From positions 1-47,544 of the forward strand of contig NZ_JMPI01000016.1 of the NCBI RefSeq assembly GCF_000735355.1: a stretch of 47,544 bases of DNA. Direction: 5' to 3'. Under the pieces are notes generated by a model. The model did no database searches. It was not told the origin of the DNA and saw nothing but the letters and a program-made list of their open reading frames with translations. A program made the position numbers and the translations under genes. The number at the start of each line of letters is the position of its first letter. Positions within the stretch are counted from its first letter, which is position 1. The DNA comes from Buttiauxella agrestis ATCC 33320. GTDB lineage: Bacteria; Pseudomonadota; Gammaproteobacteria; Enterobacterales; Enterobacteriaceae. This document shows positions 19,494 through 29,723 of this stretch, in pieces.

Positions 19494-20246
19494 ATGTTGT
19501 CTGCAAACCAACAAATAAGCGAAACACAATCCGAGCATGGCGCGCGTCATGTTGCCATTATCATGGATGGCAATGGTCGTTGGGCAAAGCGTCAAGGGAA
19601 GATGCGAGTTTCCGGTCACAAAGCGGGAGCTAAGTCTGTTCGCCGGGCTGTGAGTTTTGCCGCAAATAATGGTATTGATGCGCTGACACTTTATGCTTTC
19701 AGTAGTGAAAACTGGAATCGCCCGGCTCAGGAAGTGAGCGCGCTGATGGAATTGTTTGTGTGGGCTTTAGATAGCGAAGTCAAAAGCTTGCATCGTCACA
19801 ATGTCCGTCTGCGCATTATCGGCGACACCAGCCGGTTCAATGCTCGCCTGCAAGAACGTATTAATAAAGCCGAAGCCTTAACCAGTACCAATACAGGTTT
19901 GACTCTCAATATCGCCGCGAACTATGGCGGACGTTGGGATATTATTCAGGGAGTGCGGCATCTCGCCGAACAGGTTCAGGAAGGTTTATTGCGTCCTGAG
20001 CAGATTGATGAAGAGTTGCTGAGCAAGCAAATCTGCATGAATGAACTGGCTCCCGTAGATTTGGTAATTAGGACAGGGGGAGAGCATCGTATCAGTAACT
20101 TTCTGATTTGGCAGATTGCCTACGCAGAACTTTATTTCACTGATGTTCTTTGGCCTGATTTCGATGAACAAGACTTTGAAGGTGCGCTAAATGCTTTTGC
20201 AAATCGAGAGCGTCGTTTTGGTGGCACGGCACCTGGTGGTGAGTAA
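19494..20246 (+). CDS. uppS: (2E,6E)-farnesyl-diphosphate-specific ditrans,polycis-undecaprenyl-diphosphate synthase
   Basis: UppS (IspU) adds eight isopentenyl units in cis to farnesyl diphosphate, giving the lipid carrier for peptidoglycan and O-antigen. The 250-residue protein has the catalytic Asp25 in VAIIMDGNGRWAKRQG, the SSENWNRP loop, and the C-terminal RTGGEHRISNFLIWQ and WPDF motifs of cis-prenyltransferases. It starts ATG at 19494 with only a distant GGGA upstream. It is followed by cdsA after 18 bp. Confidence 0.98.
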   Translation: MLSANQQISETQSEHGARHVAIIMDGNGRWAKRQGKMRVSGHKAGAKSVRRAVSFAANNGIDALTLYAFSSENWNRPAQEVSALMELFVWALDSEVKSLHRHNVRLRIIGDTSRFNARLQERINKAEALTSTNTGLTLNIAANYGGRWDIIQGVRHLAEQVQEGLLRPEQIDEELLSKQICMNELAPVDLVIRTGGEHRISNFLIWQIAYAELYFTDVLWPDFDEQDFEGALNAFANRERRFGGTAPGGE

Positions 20247-20264
20247 GCCTGTTGGGGGTCACTT

Positions 20265-21122
20265 TTGCTGAAGTATCGCCTGCTTTCTGCGTTTATTTTA
20301 ATCCCGGTGGTCATAGCCGCGTTATTCTGGCTTCCACCAGTAGGATTTGCCATTACAACCCTAGTGGTTTGTATGCTCGCAGCCTGGGAATGGGGACAAC
20401 TAGCAGGTTTTAAAGCTCGCTCTCAGCGCGTGTGGCTTGCTGTTTTATGTGGGTTGTTATTGGCTCTGATGCTATTTGCATTACCCGAATATCAGCGTAC
20501 GGTCCATATCCCGCTCATTGAAGCATCACTCTGGGCGTCTTTAGCCTGGTGGTTTGCTGCATTGCTTTTGGTGCTTTTCTATCCTGGCTCTGCATCAATC
20601 TGGCGTAACTCTAAAACGCTACGTCTGATATTCGGTGTTTTAACGATTGTGCCGTTCTTTTGGGGCATGATTGTACTGCGTAACTGGCATTATGATATCA
20701 ACCATTACACTGGCTCAATCTGGCTGTTATATGTGATGGTTTTGGTCTGGGGTGCTGACTCCGGTGCATATATGTTTGGCAAAATGTTTGGTAAACATAA
20801 ACTCGCGCCGAAAGTCTCACCGGGCAAAACCTGGCAGGGCTTCTTTGGCGGTCTGTTCACTTCTGCGATAATCTCACTGTTGTTTGGCATGTGGGCAAAT
20901 CTGGATGTGGCGCCAGTCATCCTGTTGACTTGTTCGGTCATCGCCGCTCTGGCATCAGTGCTGGGTGATTTAACCGAAAGCATGTTTAAGCGTGAAGCAG
21001 GGATTAAAGATAGCGGTCACTTGATCCCCGGTCATGGTGGTATCCTTGACCGCATAGATAGCCTTACAGCAGCAGTACCGGTATTTGCCTGTCTGTTATT
21101 GCTGGTATTCAGGACGATTTAA
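20265..21122 (+). CDS. cdsA: Phosphatidate cytidylyltransferase
   Basis: CdsA makes CDP-diacylglycerol from phosphatidic acid and CTP at the inner membrane, the branch point to all phospholipids. The 285-residue protein starts at a TTG (LeuLysTyrArg, read as [10 protein letters not shown]) behind GGGGG; E. coli cdsA uses the same unusual start. It has about eight hydrophobic segments and the family signature [20 protein letters not shown] followed by DRIDS near the C-terminus. It ends 11 bp before rseP. Confidence 0.97.
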   Translation: MLKYRLLSAFILIPVVIAALFWLPPVGFAITTLVVCMLAAWEWGQLAGFKARSQRVWLAVLCGLLLALMLFALPEYQRTVHIPLIEASLWASLAWWFAALLLVLFYPGSASIWRNSKTLRLIFGVLTIVPFFWGMIVLRNWHYDINHYTGSIWLLYVMVLVWGADSGAYMFGKMFGKHKLAPKVSPGKTWQGFFGGLFTSAIISLLFGMWANLDVAPVILLTCSVIAALASVLGDLTESMFKREAGIKDSGHLIPGHGGILDRIDSLTAAVPVFACLLLLVFRTI

Positions 21123-21133
21123 CGGAAGGTTAT

Positions 21134-22486
21134 ATGCTGAGCTTACTCTGGAATTTGGCTGCATTTATCGTTGCACTGGGTGTATTAATTACCGTGCATG
21201 AGTTCGGCCATTTTTGGGTTGCTCGCCGCTGTGGCGTTAAAGTAGAGCGCTTTTCCATTGGTTTTGGTAAAGCGCTCTGGCGCCGTTCTGACCGCCATGG
21301 TACAGAATTTGTCATCGCTCTGATCCCTCTGGGCGGTTATGTCAAAATGCTTGATGAACGCGTCGAGGCAGTCGCCCCGGAATTGCGTCACCAGGCCTTC
21401 AATAACAAAACCGTTTCTCAACGAGCCGCAATTATTGCTGCTGGTCCGATTGCTAACTTTATCTTCGCTGTGTTTGCCTATTGGCTTGTGTTTATTATTG
21501 GTGTCCCTGGTGTTCGTCCGGTTGTTGGTGAAATTACGCCCAACTCGATAGCGGCAGAAGCACAAATTGCACCAGGCATGGAACTTAAAGCGATAGATGG
21601 TATCGAAACGCCTGATTGGGAATCAGTTCAGCTCGCGTTGATGGCGAAGATTGGCGATGACAGTGTCAAGGTGTCAATGGCCCCGCTGGGTTCGAATTTG
21701 CGCAGTGAAAAAACTCTGGATTTGCGCCACTGGCAGTTTGAGCCAGAAAAGCAGAATCCGATTACTTCACTGGGCATCGGGCCGCGCCGTCCGCAAATTG
21801 AAACGGTTTTACAAGAAGTGCAGCCAAATTCCGCTGCGAATAAAGCAGGTTTGCAAGCCGGGGACAGGATCGTTAAAGTCAACGGTGCGACTCTGACGCA
21901 ATGGACAGAATTTGTTAGTCAGGTGCGTGACAATCCAGGTCACCCACTGGAGCTAGAAATAGAAAGACAAGGGGCGCTCTTGTCTTTAACGCTGATACCG
22001 GATACAAAACCGGGTAATGCGAAGCCTGAAGGGTTTGCGGGTGTGGTTCCAAAAGTTATCCCGCTGCCTGATGAGTATAAAACAGTACGCCAGTATGGGC
22101 CGTTTGCCGCAGTTGCAGAAGCCACGGATAAAACCTGGCAACTCATGAAGCTTACGGTCAATATGCTGGGGAAATTAATAACCGGTGACATCAAGCTAAA
22201 TAACCTCAGTGGGCCAATCTCCATAGCTCAAGGTGCAGGTATGTCGGCGGAATCTGGGTTGATTTACTATCTGATGTTCCTGGCGCTGATTAGCGTCAAT
22301 CTGGGGATTATCAACCTGTTTCCGTTACCCGTCCTCGACGGGGGGCATCTGCTCTTTTTGGCGATTGAAAAACTGAAAGGTGGGCCGGTTTCCGAGCGAG
22401 TTCAAGACTTTAGTTACCGCATTGGCTCTATATTGCTGGTGCTGTTGATGGGGCTTGCACTTTTCAATGATTTCTCTCGGTTTTAG
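21134..22486 (+). CDS. rseP: Site-2 zinc metalloprotease RseP
   Basis: RseP cleaves the anti-sigma factor RseA inside the membrane after DegS, releasing sigma-E, and clears remnant signal peptides. The 450-residue protein has HEFGH (22-26) in the first membrane segment with the zinc ligands and catalytic Glu23, two periplasmic PDZ domains (about 125-310), and the third zinc ligand in [14 protein letters not shown] (Asp402). It has about four membrane segments. It links lipid synthesis genes upstream to the sigma-E regulon gene bamA 32 bp downstream. Confidence 0.98.
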   Translation: MLSLLWNLAAFIVALGVLITVHEFGHFWVARRCGVKVERFSIGFGKALWRRSDRHGTEFVIALIPLGGYVKMLDERVEAVAPELRHQAFNNKTVSQRAAIIAAGPIANFIFAVFAYWLVFIIGVPGVRPVVGEITPNSIAAEAQIAPGMELKAIDGIETPDWESVQLALMAKIGDDSVKVSMAPLGSNLRSEKTLDLRHWQFEPEKQNPITSLGIGPRRPQIETVLQEVQPNSAANKAGLQAGDRIVKVNGATLTQWTEFVSQVRDNPGHPLELEIERQGALLSLTLIPDTKPGNAKPEGFAGVVPKVIPLPDEYKTVRQYGPFAAVAEATDKTWQLMKLTVNMLGKLITGDIKLNNLSGPISIAQGAGMSAESGLIYYLMFLALISVNLGIINLFPLPVLDGGHLLFLAIEKLKGGPVSERVQDFSYRIGSILLVLLMGLALFNDFSRF

Positions 22487-22518
22487 AGAGAATAGGTTAG
22501 GAAGAACGCATAACAACG

Positions 22519-24930
22519 ATGGCGATGAAAAAGTTGCTCATAGCGTCGCTGCTGTTTAGCAGCGCCACCGTATACGGTGCAGACGGGTTCGTAGTGAAGG
22601 ATATTCATTTCGAAGGCCTGCAGCGAGTCGCCGTCGGTGCGGCCCTCCTCAGTATGCCGGTTCGCGTAGGCGATACCGTCTCTGACGAGGATATCAGTAA
22701 TACTATTCGTTCACTGTTTGCTACCGGGAACTTCGAAGATGTCCGGGTACTTCGTGATGGCGAAACGTTAGTTGTTCAGGTGAAAGAACGCCCGACAATC
22801 GCGAGTATTACCTTCTCTGGTAACAAGTCCGTGAAGGACGACATGCTGAAACAGAACCTTGAGGCTTCTGGTGTGCGTGTCGGTGAATCTCTGGACCGCA
22901 CAACCCTTGCCGATATTGAAAAAGGCCTGGAAGATTTCTACTACAGCGTTGGTAAGTACAGTGCCAGCGTTAAAGCCGTTGTTACGCCATTGCCGCGTAA
23001 CCGTGTTGACCTGAAACTGGTATTCCAGGAAGGCGTTTCAGCCAAAATTCAGCAAATCAACATCGTTGGCAACCATGCGTTTACGACCGATGAACTGATC
23101 TCGCACTTCCAGTTGCGTGATGAAGTGCCTTGGTGGAACGTGGTGGGCGATCGTAAATACCAGAAGCAAAAACTAGCGGGCGATTTAGAAACCCTGCGCA
23201 GTTACTATCTGGATCGCGGTTATGCTCGCTTTAATATTGATTCTACTCAGGTAAGTCTGACGCCCGATAAGAAAAATATTTACGTTACTATCAACATCAC
23301 AGAAGGCGATCAGTACAAGATTGCTGGTGTGACGGTGAATGGTAATTTGGCTGGGCATTCAGCAGAAATTGAAACGCTGACTAAACTAAAACCCGGCGAG
23401 CTTTATAACGGCACCAAAGTGACCAAAATGGAAGACGACATCAAGAAATTGTTGGGTCGTTATGGTTACGCCTACCCGCGTGTACAAACGCAGCCTGAAA
23501 TCAATGATGCAGATAAGACTGTAAAACTGCATGTTAACGTTGATTCCGGTAACCGTTACTACGTGCGTAAAATTCGCTTTGAAGGTAACGACACCAGTAA
23601 AGATGCCGTTCTGCGTCGCGAAATGCGTCAGATGGAAGGCACCTGGCTTGGTAGCGACCTTGTCGATTCAGGCAAAGATCGTCTGAACCGTCTTGGCTAC
23701 TTCGAAACGGTAGACGTTGATACACAGCGTGTACCAGGTAGCCCTGACCAGGTTGATGTTGTCTACAAAGTTAAAGAACGAAACACCGGTAGCTTCAACT
23801 TTGGTATCGGTTACGGTACAGAAAGTGGTATCAGCTTCCAGGTCGGTGTTCAGCAGGATAACTGGTTAGGTACGGGTTACTCTGTTGGCATCAACGGGAC
23901 TAAAAACGATTATCAGACATATGCTGAATTGTCGTTAACCGACCCGTACTTTACAGTTGATGGGGTTAGCCTCGGCGGCCGTATCTTCTACAACGACTTT
24001 AAAGCAGACGATGCGGACCTTTCTGACTACACCAACACAAGTTACGGTGTGGATGGAACGCTTGGCTTCCCGGTTAACGAAAACAACACACTGCGTCTGG
24101 GCTTAGGTTATGTTCATAACGACCTGTCCAATATGCAGCCGCAGGTTGCGATGTGGCGTTATCTGGATTCTGTTGGTCAAACGGCCAGTACGAGCTCTGA
24201 TGATAACGGTTTTGCCGCAGATGACTTCACGCTGAACTACGGCTGGACGTACAACAAGCTTGACCGTGGTTACTTCCCAACTGAAGGCTCCCGCGTCAAC
24301 CTAAACGGTAAAGTGACCGTTCCTGGCTCTGATAACGAGTTCTATAAGGTTACGCTGGATACGGCGAGCTACTTCCCAATTGATGAAGATCATACCTGGG
24401 TAATGTTAGGTCGTACTCGTGTCGGCTACGGTGATGGCCTGGGCGGCAAAGAGATGCCGTTCTATGAAAACTTCTACGCCGGTGGTTCGAGCACCGTGCG
24501 TGGCTTCCAGTCCAACAACATCGGCCCGAAAGCGGTCTATATTGGTGGGCCAGGAAATGACAACTGTAACCAGTCTGGCGGCTATTGCTCATCTGATGAT
24601 GCAGTCGGTGGTAACGCAATGGCAGTGGCAAGTTTCGAACTTATCACACCAACGCCGTTCCTGAGCGAGAAATACGCGAACTCAGTCCGTACTTCCGTGT
24701 TCATGGACATGGGTACAGTCTGGGATACAAACTGGGATAACAACACGGCTATGCAGAATGCAGGGGTGCCTGATTACAGTGACCCAAGCAACATTCGTAT
24801 GTCCGCAGGTATCGCATTGCAATGGATGTCGCCTCTGGGGCCGTTGGTGTTCTCTTATGCTCAACCGTTCAAGAAATACGAAGGCGACAAAGCGGAACAG
24901 TTCCAGTTTAACATTGGTAAAACCTGGTAA
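22519..24930 (+). CDS. bamA: Outer membrane protein assembly factor BamA
   Basis: BamA is the central Omp85 beta-barrel of the BAM complex, which folds proteins into the outer membrane. The 803-residue precursor has a 20-residue signal peptide ([18 protein letters not shown]), five POTRA domains (about 24-420) and a 16-strand barrel. The conserved loop-6 motif VRGF and the last strand [10 protein letters not shown], ending in Trp, are present. Loop 6 ([15 protein letters not shown]) is shorter than in E. coli (810 residues) but keeps two cysteines. It is followed by its periplasmic partner skp. Confidence 0.98.
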   Translation: MAMKKLLIASLLFSSATVYGADGFVVKDIHFEGLQRVAVGAALLSMPVRVGDTVSDEDISNTIRSLFATGNFEDVRVLRDGETLVVQVKERPTIASITFSGNKSVKDDMLKQNLEASGVRVGESLDRTTLADIEKGLEDFYYSVGKYSASVKAVVTPLPRNRVDLKLVFQEGVSAKIQQINIVGNHAFTTDELISHFQLRDEVPWWNVVGDRKYQKQKLAGDLETLRSYYLDRGYARFNIDSTQVSLTPDKKNIYVTINITEGDQYKIAGVTVNGNLAGHSAEIETLTKLKPGELYNGTKVTKMEDDIKKLLGRYGYAYPRVQTQPEINDADKTVKLHVNVDSGNRYYVRKIRFEGNDTSKDAVLRREMRQMEGTWLGSDLVDSGKDRLNRLGYFETVDVDTQRVPGSPDQVDVVYKVKERNTGSFNFGIGYGTESGISFQVGVQQDNWLGTGYSVGINGTKNDYQTYAELSLTDPYFTVDGVSLGGRIFYNDFKADDADLSDYTNTSYGVDGTLGFPVNENNTLRLGLGYVHNDLSNMQPQVAMWRYLDSVGQTASTSSDDNGFAADDFTLNYGWTYNKLDRGYFPTEGSRVNLNGKVTVPGSDNEFYKVTLDTASYFPIDEDHTWVMLGRTRVGYGDGLGGKEMPFYENFYAGGSSTVRGFQSNNIGPKAVYIGGPGNDNCNQSGGYCSSDDAVGGNAMAVASFELITPTPFLSEKYANSVRTSVFMDMGTVWDTNWDNNTAMQNAGVPDYSDPSNIRMSAGIALQWMSPLGPLVFSYAQPFKKYEGDKAEQFQFNIGKTW

Positions 24931-24970
24931 TTGTTCTGTGCAAAGGACTGCATAAAGCAGTAAACGTTGA

Positions 24971-25025
24971 CGCCAGTTCGCAATATGCAGAACTGGCGCA
25001 CGTAAAAAAGAGTGTCTCAGGACAC
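24971..25025 (+). other. Hairpins between bamA and skp
   Basis: CGCCAGTTC (24971-24979) and GAACTGGCG (24990-24998) form a perfect 9-bp stem with a 10-base loop. GTGTC (25012-25016) and GACAC (25021-25025) form a second small stem just before the skp ribosome binding site. There is no T-run, so these may stabilise or process the mRNA rather than end it. Confidence 0.5.
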
Positions 25026-25049
25026 ATACGGGATGGTAAGGAGTTTATT

Positions 25050-25550
25050 GTGAAAAAGTGGTTATTTGCCGCAGGTCTTGGCCTCGCTATGGCTGCATCA
25101 GCCAGCGTTCAAGCAGCTGACAGCATTGCTGTAGTAAACATGGGTAATCTGTTCCAACAGGTTGCGCAGAGCACCGGTGTGTCCAAAACTCTGGAAAATG
25201 AGTTTAAAGGCCGCGCGAGCGAATTGCAGAATATGGAAGGCGATCTGCAGTCCAAAATGCAAAAGCTGCAACGTGATGGTTCTACCATGAAAGCTGCTGA
25301 CCGTAGCAAAATGGAAAAAGACCTGATGGCTCAACGTCAACAGTTCCAGACCAAAGCTCAGGCATTCGAACAAGACCGTGGTCGTCGTTCTAACGAAGAA
25401 CGCGCCAAACTGGTTACTCGTATTCAGAGTGCTGTGAAGAAAGTTGCTGACGATAAAGGCTACGACGTAGTTCTGGATGCTAACACCGTTGCTTATGCTG
25501 GCAGCAGTGTTAAAGACATCACTTCAGATGTTCTGAAACAGGTTAAATAA
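25050..25550 (+). CDS. skp: Periplasmic chaperone Skp (OmpH)
   Basis: Skp is a trimeric 'jellyfish' chaperone that keeps unfolded outer-membrane proteins soluble on the way to BamA. The GTG at 25050 behind AAGGAGTTTATT gives 166 residues (161 in E. coli) with signal peptide [20 protein letters not shown] and cleavage near VQA|ADS. The middle region (about 45-125) is a long charged coiled coil (tentacles) with repeated Lys/Gln/Met. It ends DVLKQVK. Three bases separate it from lpxD. Confidence 0.97.
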   Translation: MKKWLFAAGLGLAMAASASVQAADSIAVVNMGNLFQQVAQSTGVSKTLENEFKGRASELQNMEGDLQSKMQKLQRDGSTMKAADRSKMEKDLMAQRQQFQTKAQAFEQDRGRRSNEERAKLVTRIQSAVKKVADDKGYDVVLDANTVAYAGSSVKDITSDVLKQVK

Positions 25551-25553
25551 GTA

Positions 25554-26579
25554 ATGTCTTCAATTCGACTGGCTGATTTAGCCCAGCAGTTGGATGCAGA
25601 ATTGCACGGTGATGGCGAAATTGTCATCACCGGCGTTGCATCTATGCAAACGGCCCAGGCTGGCCAAATTACGTTTATGGTTAACCCTCGTTACCGTGAG
25701 CAATTGGCTGTTTGCCAGGCTTCTGCCGTCGTAATGACTGAAGCCGATCTCCCTTTCGCACATAGCGCTGCATTGGTAGTGAAGAATCCCTACCTGACCT
25801 ACGCTCGCATGGCGCAAATTCTTGATTCCACGCCGCAGCCAGCTCAAAACATCGCACCAAGTGCGGTGGTCGATGCGACAGCGATGTTGGGTACTAACGT
25901 GGCTATTGGTGCCAATGCGGTTATTGAATCTGGTGTCGTGCTGGGTGATAACGTCGTCATTGGTGCAGGCTGCTTCGTTGGTAAAAACACCAAAATTGGT
26001 TCTGGTACTCGCTTGTGGGCGAATGTGTCGATTTACCACGAAATCCAGATGGGTGAAGAGTGCCTGGTTCAATCCGGCACCGTCATTGGTTCTGACGGAT
26101 TTGGTTATGCCAACGATCGCGGTAATTGGGTGAAGATCCCCCAACTCGGCCGAGTGATCATTGGCGATCGTGTTGAAATCGGTGCCTGTACCACTATCGA
26201 CCGTGGTGCGCTGGACGACACGATTATCGGTAATGGTGTTATCATTGATAATCAATGCCAGATTGCACATAACGTTGTGATTGGCGACAATACTGCCGTT
26301 GCTGGTGGTGTGATTATGGCTGGTAGCCTGAAAATTGGTCGCTACTGTATGATTGGTGGTGCCAGTGTTATCAATGGTCATATGGAAATCTGCGATAAAG
26401 TCACCGTAACGGGAATGGGCATGGTCATGCGCCCAATCACAGAGCCGGGGGTTTACTCTTCAGGTATTCCGTTACAGCCGAACAAAGTGTGGCGTAAAAC
26501 AGCCGCGTTGGTGATGAATATCGACGAGATCAGCAAACGCTTGAAATCCGTTGAGAAAAAAATCAATCAACAAGACTAA
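25554..26579 (+). CDS. lpxD: UDP-3-O-(3-hydroxymyristoyl)glucosamine N-acyltransferase
   Basis: LpxD adds the second 3-hydroxymyristoyl chain in lipid A synthesis, using acyl-ACP. The 341 residues comprise an N-terminal uridine-binding domain (1-100), a left-handed beta-helix of hexapeptide repeats (about 105-285) and a C-terminal helix ending [11 protein letters not shown]. Catalytic His239 is visible in [12 protein letters not shown]. The ATG follows the skp stop by three bases, so translation is probably coupled. Confidence 0.98.
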   Translation: MSSIRLADLAQQLDAELHGDGEIVITGVASMQTAQAGQITFMVNPRYREQLAVCQASAVVMTEADLPFAHSAALVVKNPYLTYARMAQILDSTPQPAQNIAPSAVVDATAMLGTNVAIGANAVIESGVVLGDNVVIGAGCFVGKNTKIGSGTRLWANVSIYHEIQMGEECLVQSGTVIGSDGFGYANDRGNWVKIPQLGRVIIGDRVEIGACTTIDRGALDDTIIGNGVIIDNQCQIAHNVVIGDNTAVAGGVIMAGSLKIGRYCMIGGASVINGHMEICDKVTVTGMGMVMRPITEPGVYSSGIPLQPNKVWRKTAALVMNIDEISKRLKSVEKKINQQD

Positions 26580-26618
26580 AAGTCACCCGCCCAAGACGCG
26601 TTAGTGCTTACTGATTTG

Positions 26619-26670
26619 CGGCCTGCTAGCTATCCCGAGATAGTCGCAGGCCGTGTTATTATTGTCATTT
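26619..26670 (+). terminator. Hairpin/possible attenuator between lpxD and fabZ
   Basis: CGGCCTGC (26619-26626) and GCAGGCCG (26646-26653) form a strong stem enclosing a second stem, CTATC and GATAG. It is followed by the U-rich TGTTATTATTGTCATTT. Situated in the 116-bp gap upstream of the fabZ TTG start, it could terminate or attenuate transcription inside the operon. Confidence 0.5.
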
Positions 26671-26695
26671 GGTACATTTAGACAGGAAGAGTATC

Positions 26696-27151
26696 TTGAC
26701 TACCGACACTCATACTCTGCACATCGAAGAGATTTTAGAACTTCTGCCGCACCGTTACCCGTTCTTACTGGTTGATCGTGTGCTGGATTTTGAAGAAGGG
26801 CGTTTTTTACGTGCAGTAAAAAATGTCACAGTAAATGAGCCGTTTTTCCAGGGCCACTTCCCTGGTAAACCGATTTTCCCAGGTGTGCTGATTCTTGAAG
26901 CGATGGCGCAAGCCACCGGTATTCTTGCGTTTAAAAGCGTGGGCAAACTGGAACCTGGTGAGCTTTACTACTTTGCTGGTATTGATGAAGCTCGTTTCAA
27001 ACGTCCAGTCGTGCCAGGCGACCAGATGATTATGGAAGTGACTTTCGAGAAAACCCGCCGTGGTCTGACGCGCTTCAAAGGCGTGGCGACCGTTGACGGT
27101 AAAATTGTCTGCGAAGCAACTATGATGTGTGCCCGCAGCCGGGAGAGCTAA
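26696..27151 (+). CDS. fabZ: 3-hydroxyacyl-[acyl-carrier-protein] dehydratase FabZ
   Basis: FabZ dehydrates 3-hydroxyacyl-ACP in fatty acid elongation and competes with LpxA for 3-hydroxymyristoyl-ACP. The start is the TTG at 26696 (TTG ACT ACC), preceded by AGGAAG, giving 151 residues as in E. coli; an upstream in-frame start at 26669 lies in non-conserved sequence. The hot-dog fold has catalytic His54 ([13 protein letters not shown]) and Glu68 ([10 protein letters not shown]). It lies three bases before lpxA. Confidence 0.97.
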   Translation: MTTDTHTLHIEEILELLPHRYPFLLVDRVLDFEEGRFLRAVKNVTVNEPFFQGHFPGKPIFPGVLILEAMAQATGILAFKSVGKLEPGELYYFAGIDEARFKRPVVPGDQMIMEVTFEKTRRGLTRFKGVATVDGKIVCEATMMCARSRES

Positions 27152-27154
27152 TAC

Positions 27155-27943
27155 GTGATTGATAAATCCGCCTTTATTCATCCATCTGCCATTGTGGAAG
27201 ACGGTGCCGTCATTGGTGCTAACGCCCATATTGGTCCGTTTTGTATTGTTGGTCCGCATGTTGAGATCGGTGAAGGTACCGTCCTGAAGTCTCATGTTGT
27301 GGTAAATGGTCACACGACTATTGGCCGTGACAACGAGATTTACCAGTTCGCGTCCATTGGTGAAGTTAACCAGGATCTTAAATATGCTGGTGAACCGACC
27401 CGTGTGGAAATTGGCGATCGCAACCGCATTCGCGAAAGCGTTACCATCCATCGCGGAACAGAGCAGGGCGGTGGTTTGACGAAGGTGGGTAGTGATAACT
27501 TGCTGATGGTTAATGCGCATGTGGCGCACGACTGCACAGTAGGTAATCGCTGTATCCTCGCAAATAACGCAACGCTTGCTGGTCACGTTTCTGTCGATGA
27601 TTTCGCTATCATCGGTGGCATGACGGCGGTGCACCAGTTCTGCATTATTGGTGCACACGTTATGGTGGGCGGTTGTTCCGGCGTGGCGCAAGACGTCCCG
27701 CCATATGTTATTGCGCAGGGCAACCACGCAACGCCGTTTGGCGTGAACATCGAAGGTCTGAAGCGCCGGGGTTTTAGTAGAGAAGCCATCCACGCAGTGC
27801 GTAATGCGTACAAGATTCTCTACCGCAGCGGTAAAACCTTCGAAGAAGCCAAACCTGAGATTGCTCAAATTGCCGAGCAACATCCAGAAGTGAAAGCATT
27901 TGTTGAATTCTTCGCTCGTTCAACACGTGGTTTGATTCGCTAG
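27155..27943 (+). CDS. lpxA: Acyl-ACP--UDP-N-acetylglucosamine O-acyltransferase
   Basis: LpxA performs the first step of lipid A synthesis, 3-O-acylation of UDP-GlcNAc. The GTG at 27155 gives 262 residues starting [20 protein letters not shown]. Hexapeptide repeats form a left-handed beta-helix over about 1-190. The catalytic His125 is in [12 protein letters not shown]. The C-terminal helical part ends [11 protein letters not shown]. The stop is directly followed by the lpxB ATG. Confidence 0.98.
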   Translation: MIDKSAFIHPSAIVEDGAVIGANAHIGPFCIVGPHVEIGEGTVLKSHVVVNGHTTIGRDNEIYQFASIGEVNQDLKYAGEPTRVEIGDRNRIRESVTIHRGTEQGGGLTKVGSDNLLMVNAHVAHDCTVGNRCILANNATLAGHVSVDDFAIIGGMTAVHQFCIIGAHVMVGGCSGVAQDVPPYVIAQGNHATPFGVNIEGLKRRGFSREAIHAVRNAYKILYRSGKTFEEAKPEIAQIAEQHPEVKAFVEFFARSTRGLIR

Positions 27944-29092
27944 ATGAAATCAGGTCGCCCGCTTACGATTGCCCTGGTCGCCGGAGAAACCTCCGGCGAT
28001 ATTCTTGGTGCAGGTCTGATTCGTGCTCTCAAAGCCCGGATTCCTGATGCCCGCTTCGTGGGTGTCGCTGGGCCTTTGATGCAAGCTGAAGGCTGCGAAG
28101 CCTGGTACGAAATGGAAGAACTGGCAGTGATGGGCATTGTTGAAGTGCTCGGTCGTCTGCGTCGTTTACTTCACATTCGTGCGGACCTCACGCGCCGTTT
28201 CACTGAATTGCAGCCAGACGTTTTTGTCGGTATTGATGCGCCTGATTTCAATATCACCCTGGAAGGTAATCTTAAAAAGCAGGGTATTCGTACCATTCAC
28301 TACGTCAGTCCATCTGTTTGGGCGTGGCGCCAAAAACGTGTTTTCAAAATTGGCAGAGCAACGGATCTGGTGCTCGCATTTCTGCCTTTCGAAAAAGCGT
28401 TTTACGATAGATTTAATGTCCCGTGCCGCTTTATCGGTCATACCATGGCTGATGCCATGCCGATTGATCCCGATAAAAATGCCGCACGCATGACACTCGG
28501 TATTTCGCCTGATGCTAAATGCCTGGCATTGTTGCCTGGTAGCCGTGGCGCAGAAGTTGAAATGCTAAGTGCTGATTTCCTTAAAACAGCGCTATTGCTA
28601 CGCGAGCGTTTTCCAGGGCTTGAGATTGTGGTGCCGCTGGTTAATGCCAAACGGCGTGAACAGTTTGAGCGTATCAAAGCAGAAGTGGCACCCGATCTGA
28701 CGATGCACCTGCTCAATGGGCAAGGGCGAGAAGCGATGGTTGCGAGTGATGCTGCATTGCTGGCTTCTGGCACCGCTGCACTTGAGTGCATGTTGGCAAA
28801 ATGCCCGATGGTCGTGGGCTATCGCATGAAGCCGTTTACCTTCTGGCTGGCGAAGCGCCTGGTAAAAACCGATTACGTTTCACTGCCTAACTTGTTGGCA
28901 GGCCGTGAGTTGGTCAAAGAATTGTTGCAAGAAGAGTGTGAGCCGCACGCGTTGGCGAAAGCTCTGGAACCGTTGCTTGAAGACGGTGCGCAGAGCCATC
29001 AAATGCACGATACATTCCGCGACCTGCATCAGCAGATTCGTTGTAATGCTGATGAACAAGCGGCGGATGCTGTATTGGAGCTTGCCCAATGA
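27944..29092 (+). CDS. lpxB: Lipid-A-disaccharide synthase
   Basis: LpxB, a GT19 glycosyltransferase bound to the inner membrane, joins UDP-2,3-diacylglucosamine and lipid X into the tetra-acyl disaccharide. The 382-residue protein starts [20 protein letters not shown] and has the conserved [11 protein letters not shown] and [10 protein letters not shown] motifs and the C-terminal [19 protein letters not shown]. No gap separates it from lpxA, and its last four bases (ATGA) overlap rnhB. Confidence 0.98.
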   Translation: MKSGRPLTIALVAGETSGDILGAGLIRALKARIPDARFVGVAGPLMQAEGCEAWYEMEELAVMGIVEVLGRLRRLLHIRADLTRRFTELQPDVFVGIDAPDFNITLEGNLKKQGIRTIHYVSPSVWAWRQKRVFKIGRATDLVLAFLPFEKAFYDRFNVPCRFIGHTMADAMPIDPDKNAARMTLGISPDAKCLALLPGSRGAEVEMLSADFLKTALLLRERFPGLEIVVPLVNAKRREQFERIKAEVAPDLTMHLLNGQGREAMVASDAALLASGTAALECMLAKCPMVVGYRMKPFTFWLAKRLVKTDYVSLPNLLAGRELVKELLQEECEPHALAKALEPLLEDGAQSHQMHDTFRDLHQQIRCNADEQAADAVLELAQ

Positions 29093-29685
29093 TTGAATTT
29101 ATTTATCCTCACACGCGCCTGGTGGCTGGTGTTGATGAAGTTGGGCGCGGCCCTCTTGTTGGCGCGGTTGTCACTGCTGCGGTGATTCTTGATCCAACAA
29201 AACCTATTATTGGTCTTGCAGACTCCAAGAAACTCTCTGAAAAACGCCGCAACGCGCTTTACGAAGAAATCATCGAAAAAGCGCTTTCCTGGAGTCTTGG
29301 TCGTGCGGAGCCGGAAGAGATTGACCAATTAAACATTCTTCATGCCACTATGTTAGCGATGCAGCGTGCCGTTGCAGGCCTTCATGTGGTTCCTGAGTAT
29401 GTATTGATTGATGGCAACCGCTGCCCTGCATTACCTATGCCTTCGCTGGCTGTGGTAAAAGGCGATAGCCGGGTTGCAGAAATTAGCGCGGCATCAATAA
29501 TTGCCAAAGTGACGCGCGATCGTGAAATGGCAGAGCTTGATCTCTCCTTCCCGCAATATGGTTTTGCCCAACATAAGGGCTACCCTACCGCTTTCCATCT
29601 GGAAAAGCTGGCAGAGCATGGTGCGACTGAGCACCATCGCCGTAGTTTTGCTCCGGTCAAACGCGCTCTCGGACTGGCGTCCTGA
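29089..29685 (+). CDS. rnhB: Ribonuclease HII
   Basis: RNase HII removes single ribonucleotides misincorporated in DNA and degrades RNA in RNA-DNA hybrids. The 198-residue protein has the DEDD metal site: Asp16 and Glu17 in [16 protein letters not shown], Asp in [12 protein letters not shown], and Asp in [20 protein letters not shown]. It overlaps the lpxB stop by four bases and precedes dnaE by 38 bp. Confidence 0.97.
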   Translation: MIEFIYPHTRLVAGVDEVGRGPLVGAVVTAAVILDPTKPIIGLADSKKLSEKRRNALYEEIIEKALSWSLGRAEPEEIDQLNILHATMLAMQRAVAGLHVVPEYVLIDGNRCPALPMPSLAVVKGDSRVAEISAASIIAKVTRDREMAELDLSFPQYGFAQHKGYPTAFHLEKLAEHGATEHHRRSFAPVKRALGLAS

Positions 29686-29723
29686 TTTGCGGACGTACGT
29701 TATACATCTAAACGGAATGAGAA

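Noticed and set aside
26807-27883. Open frame of 358 codons antisense to fabZ/lpxA
   Set aside because: It spans two certain genes antisense and is rich in His, Asn and Thr with no domain; judged a shadow.
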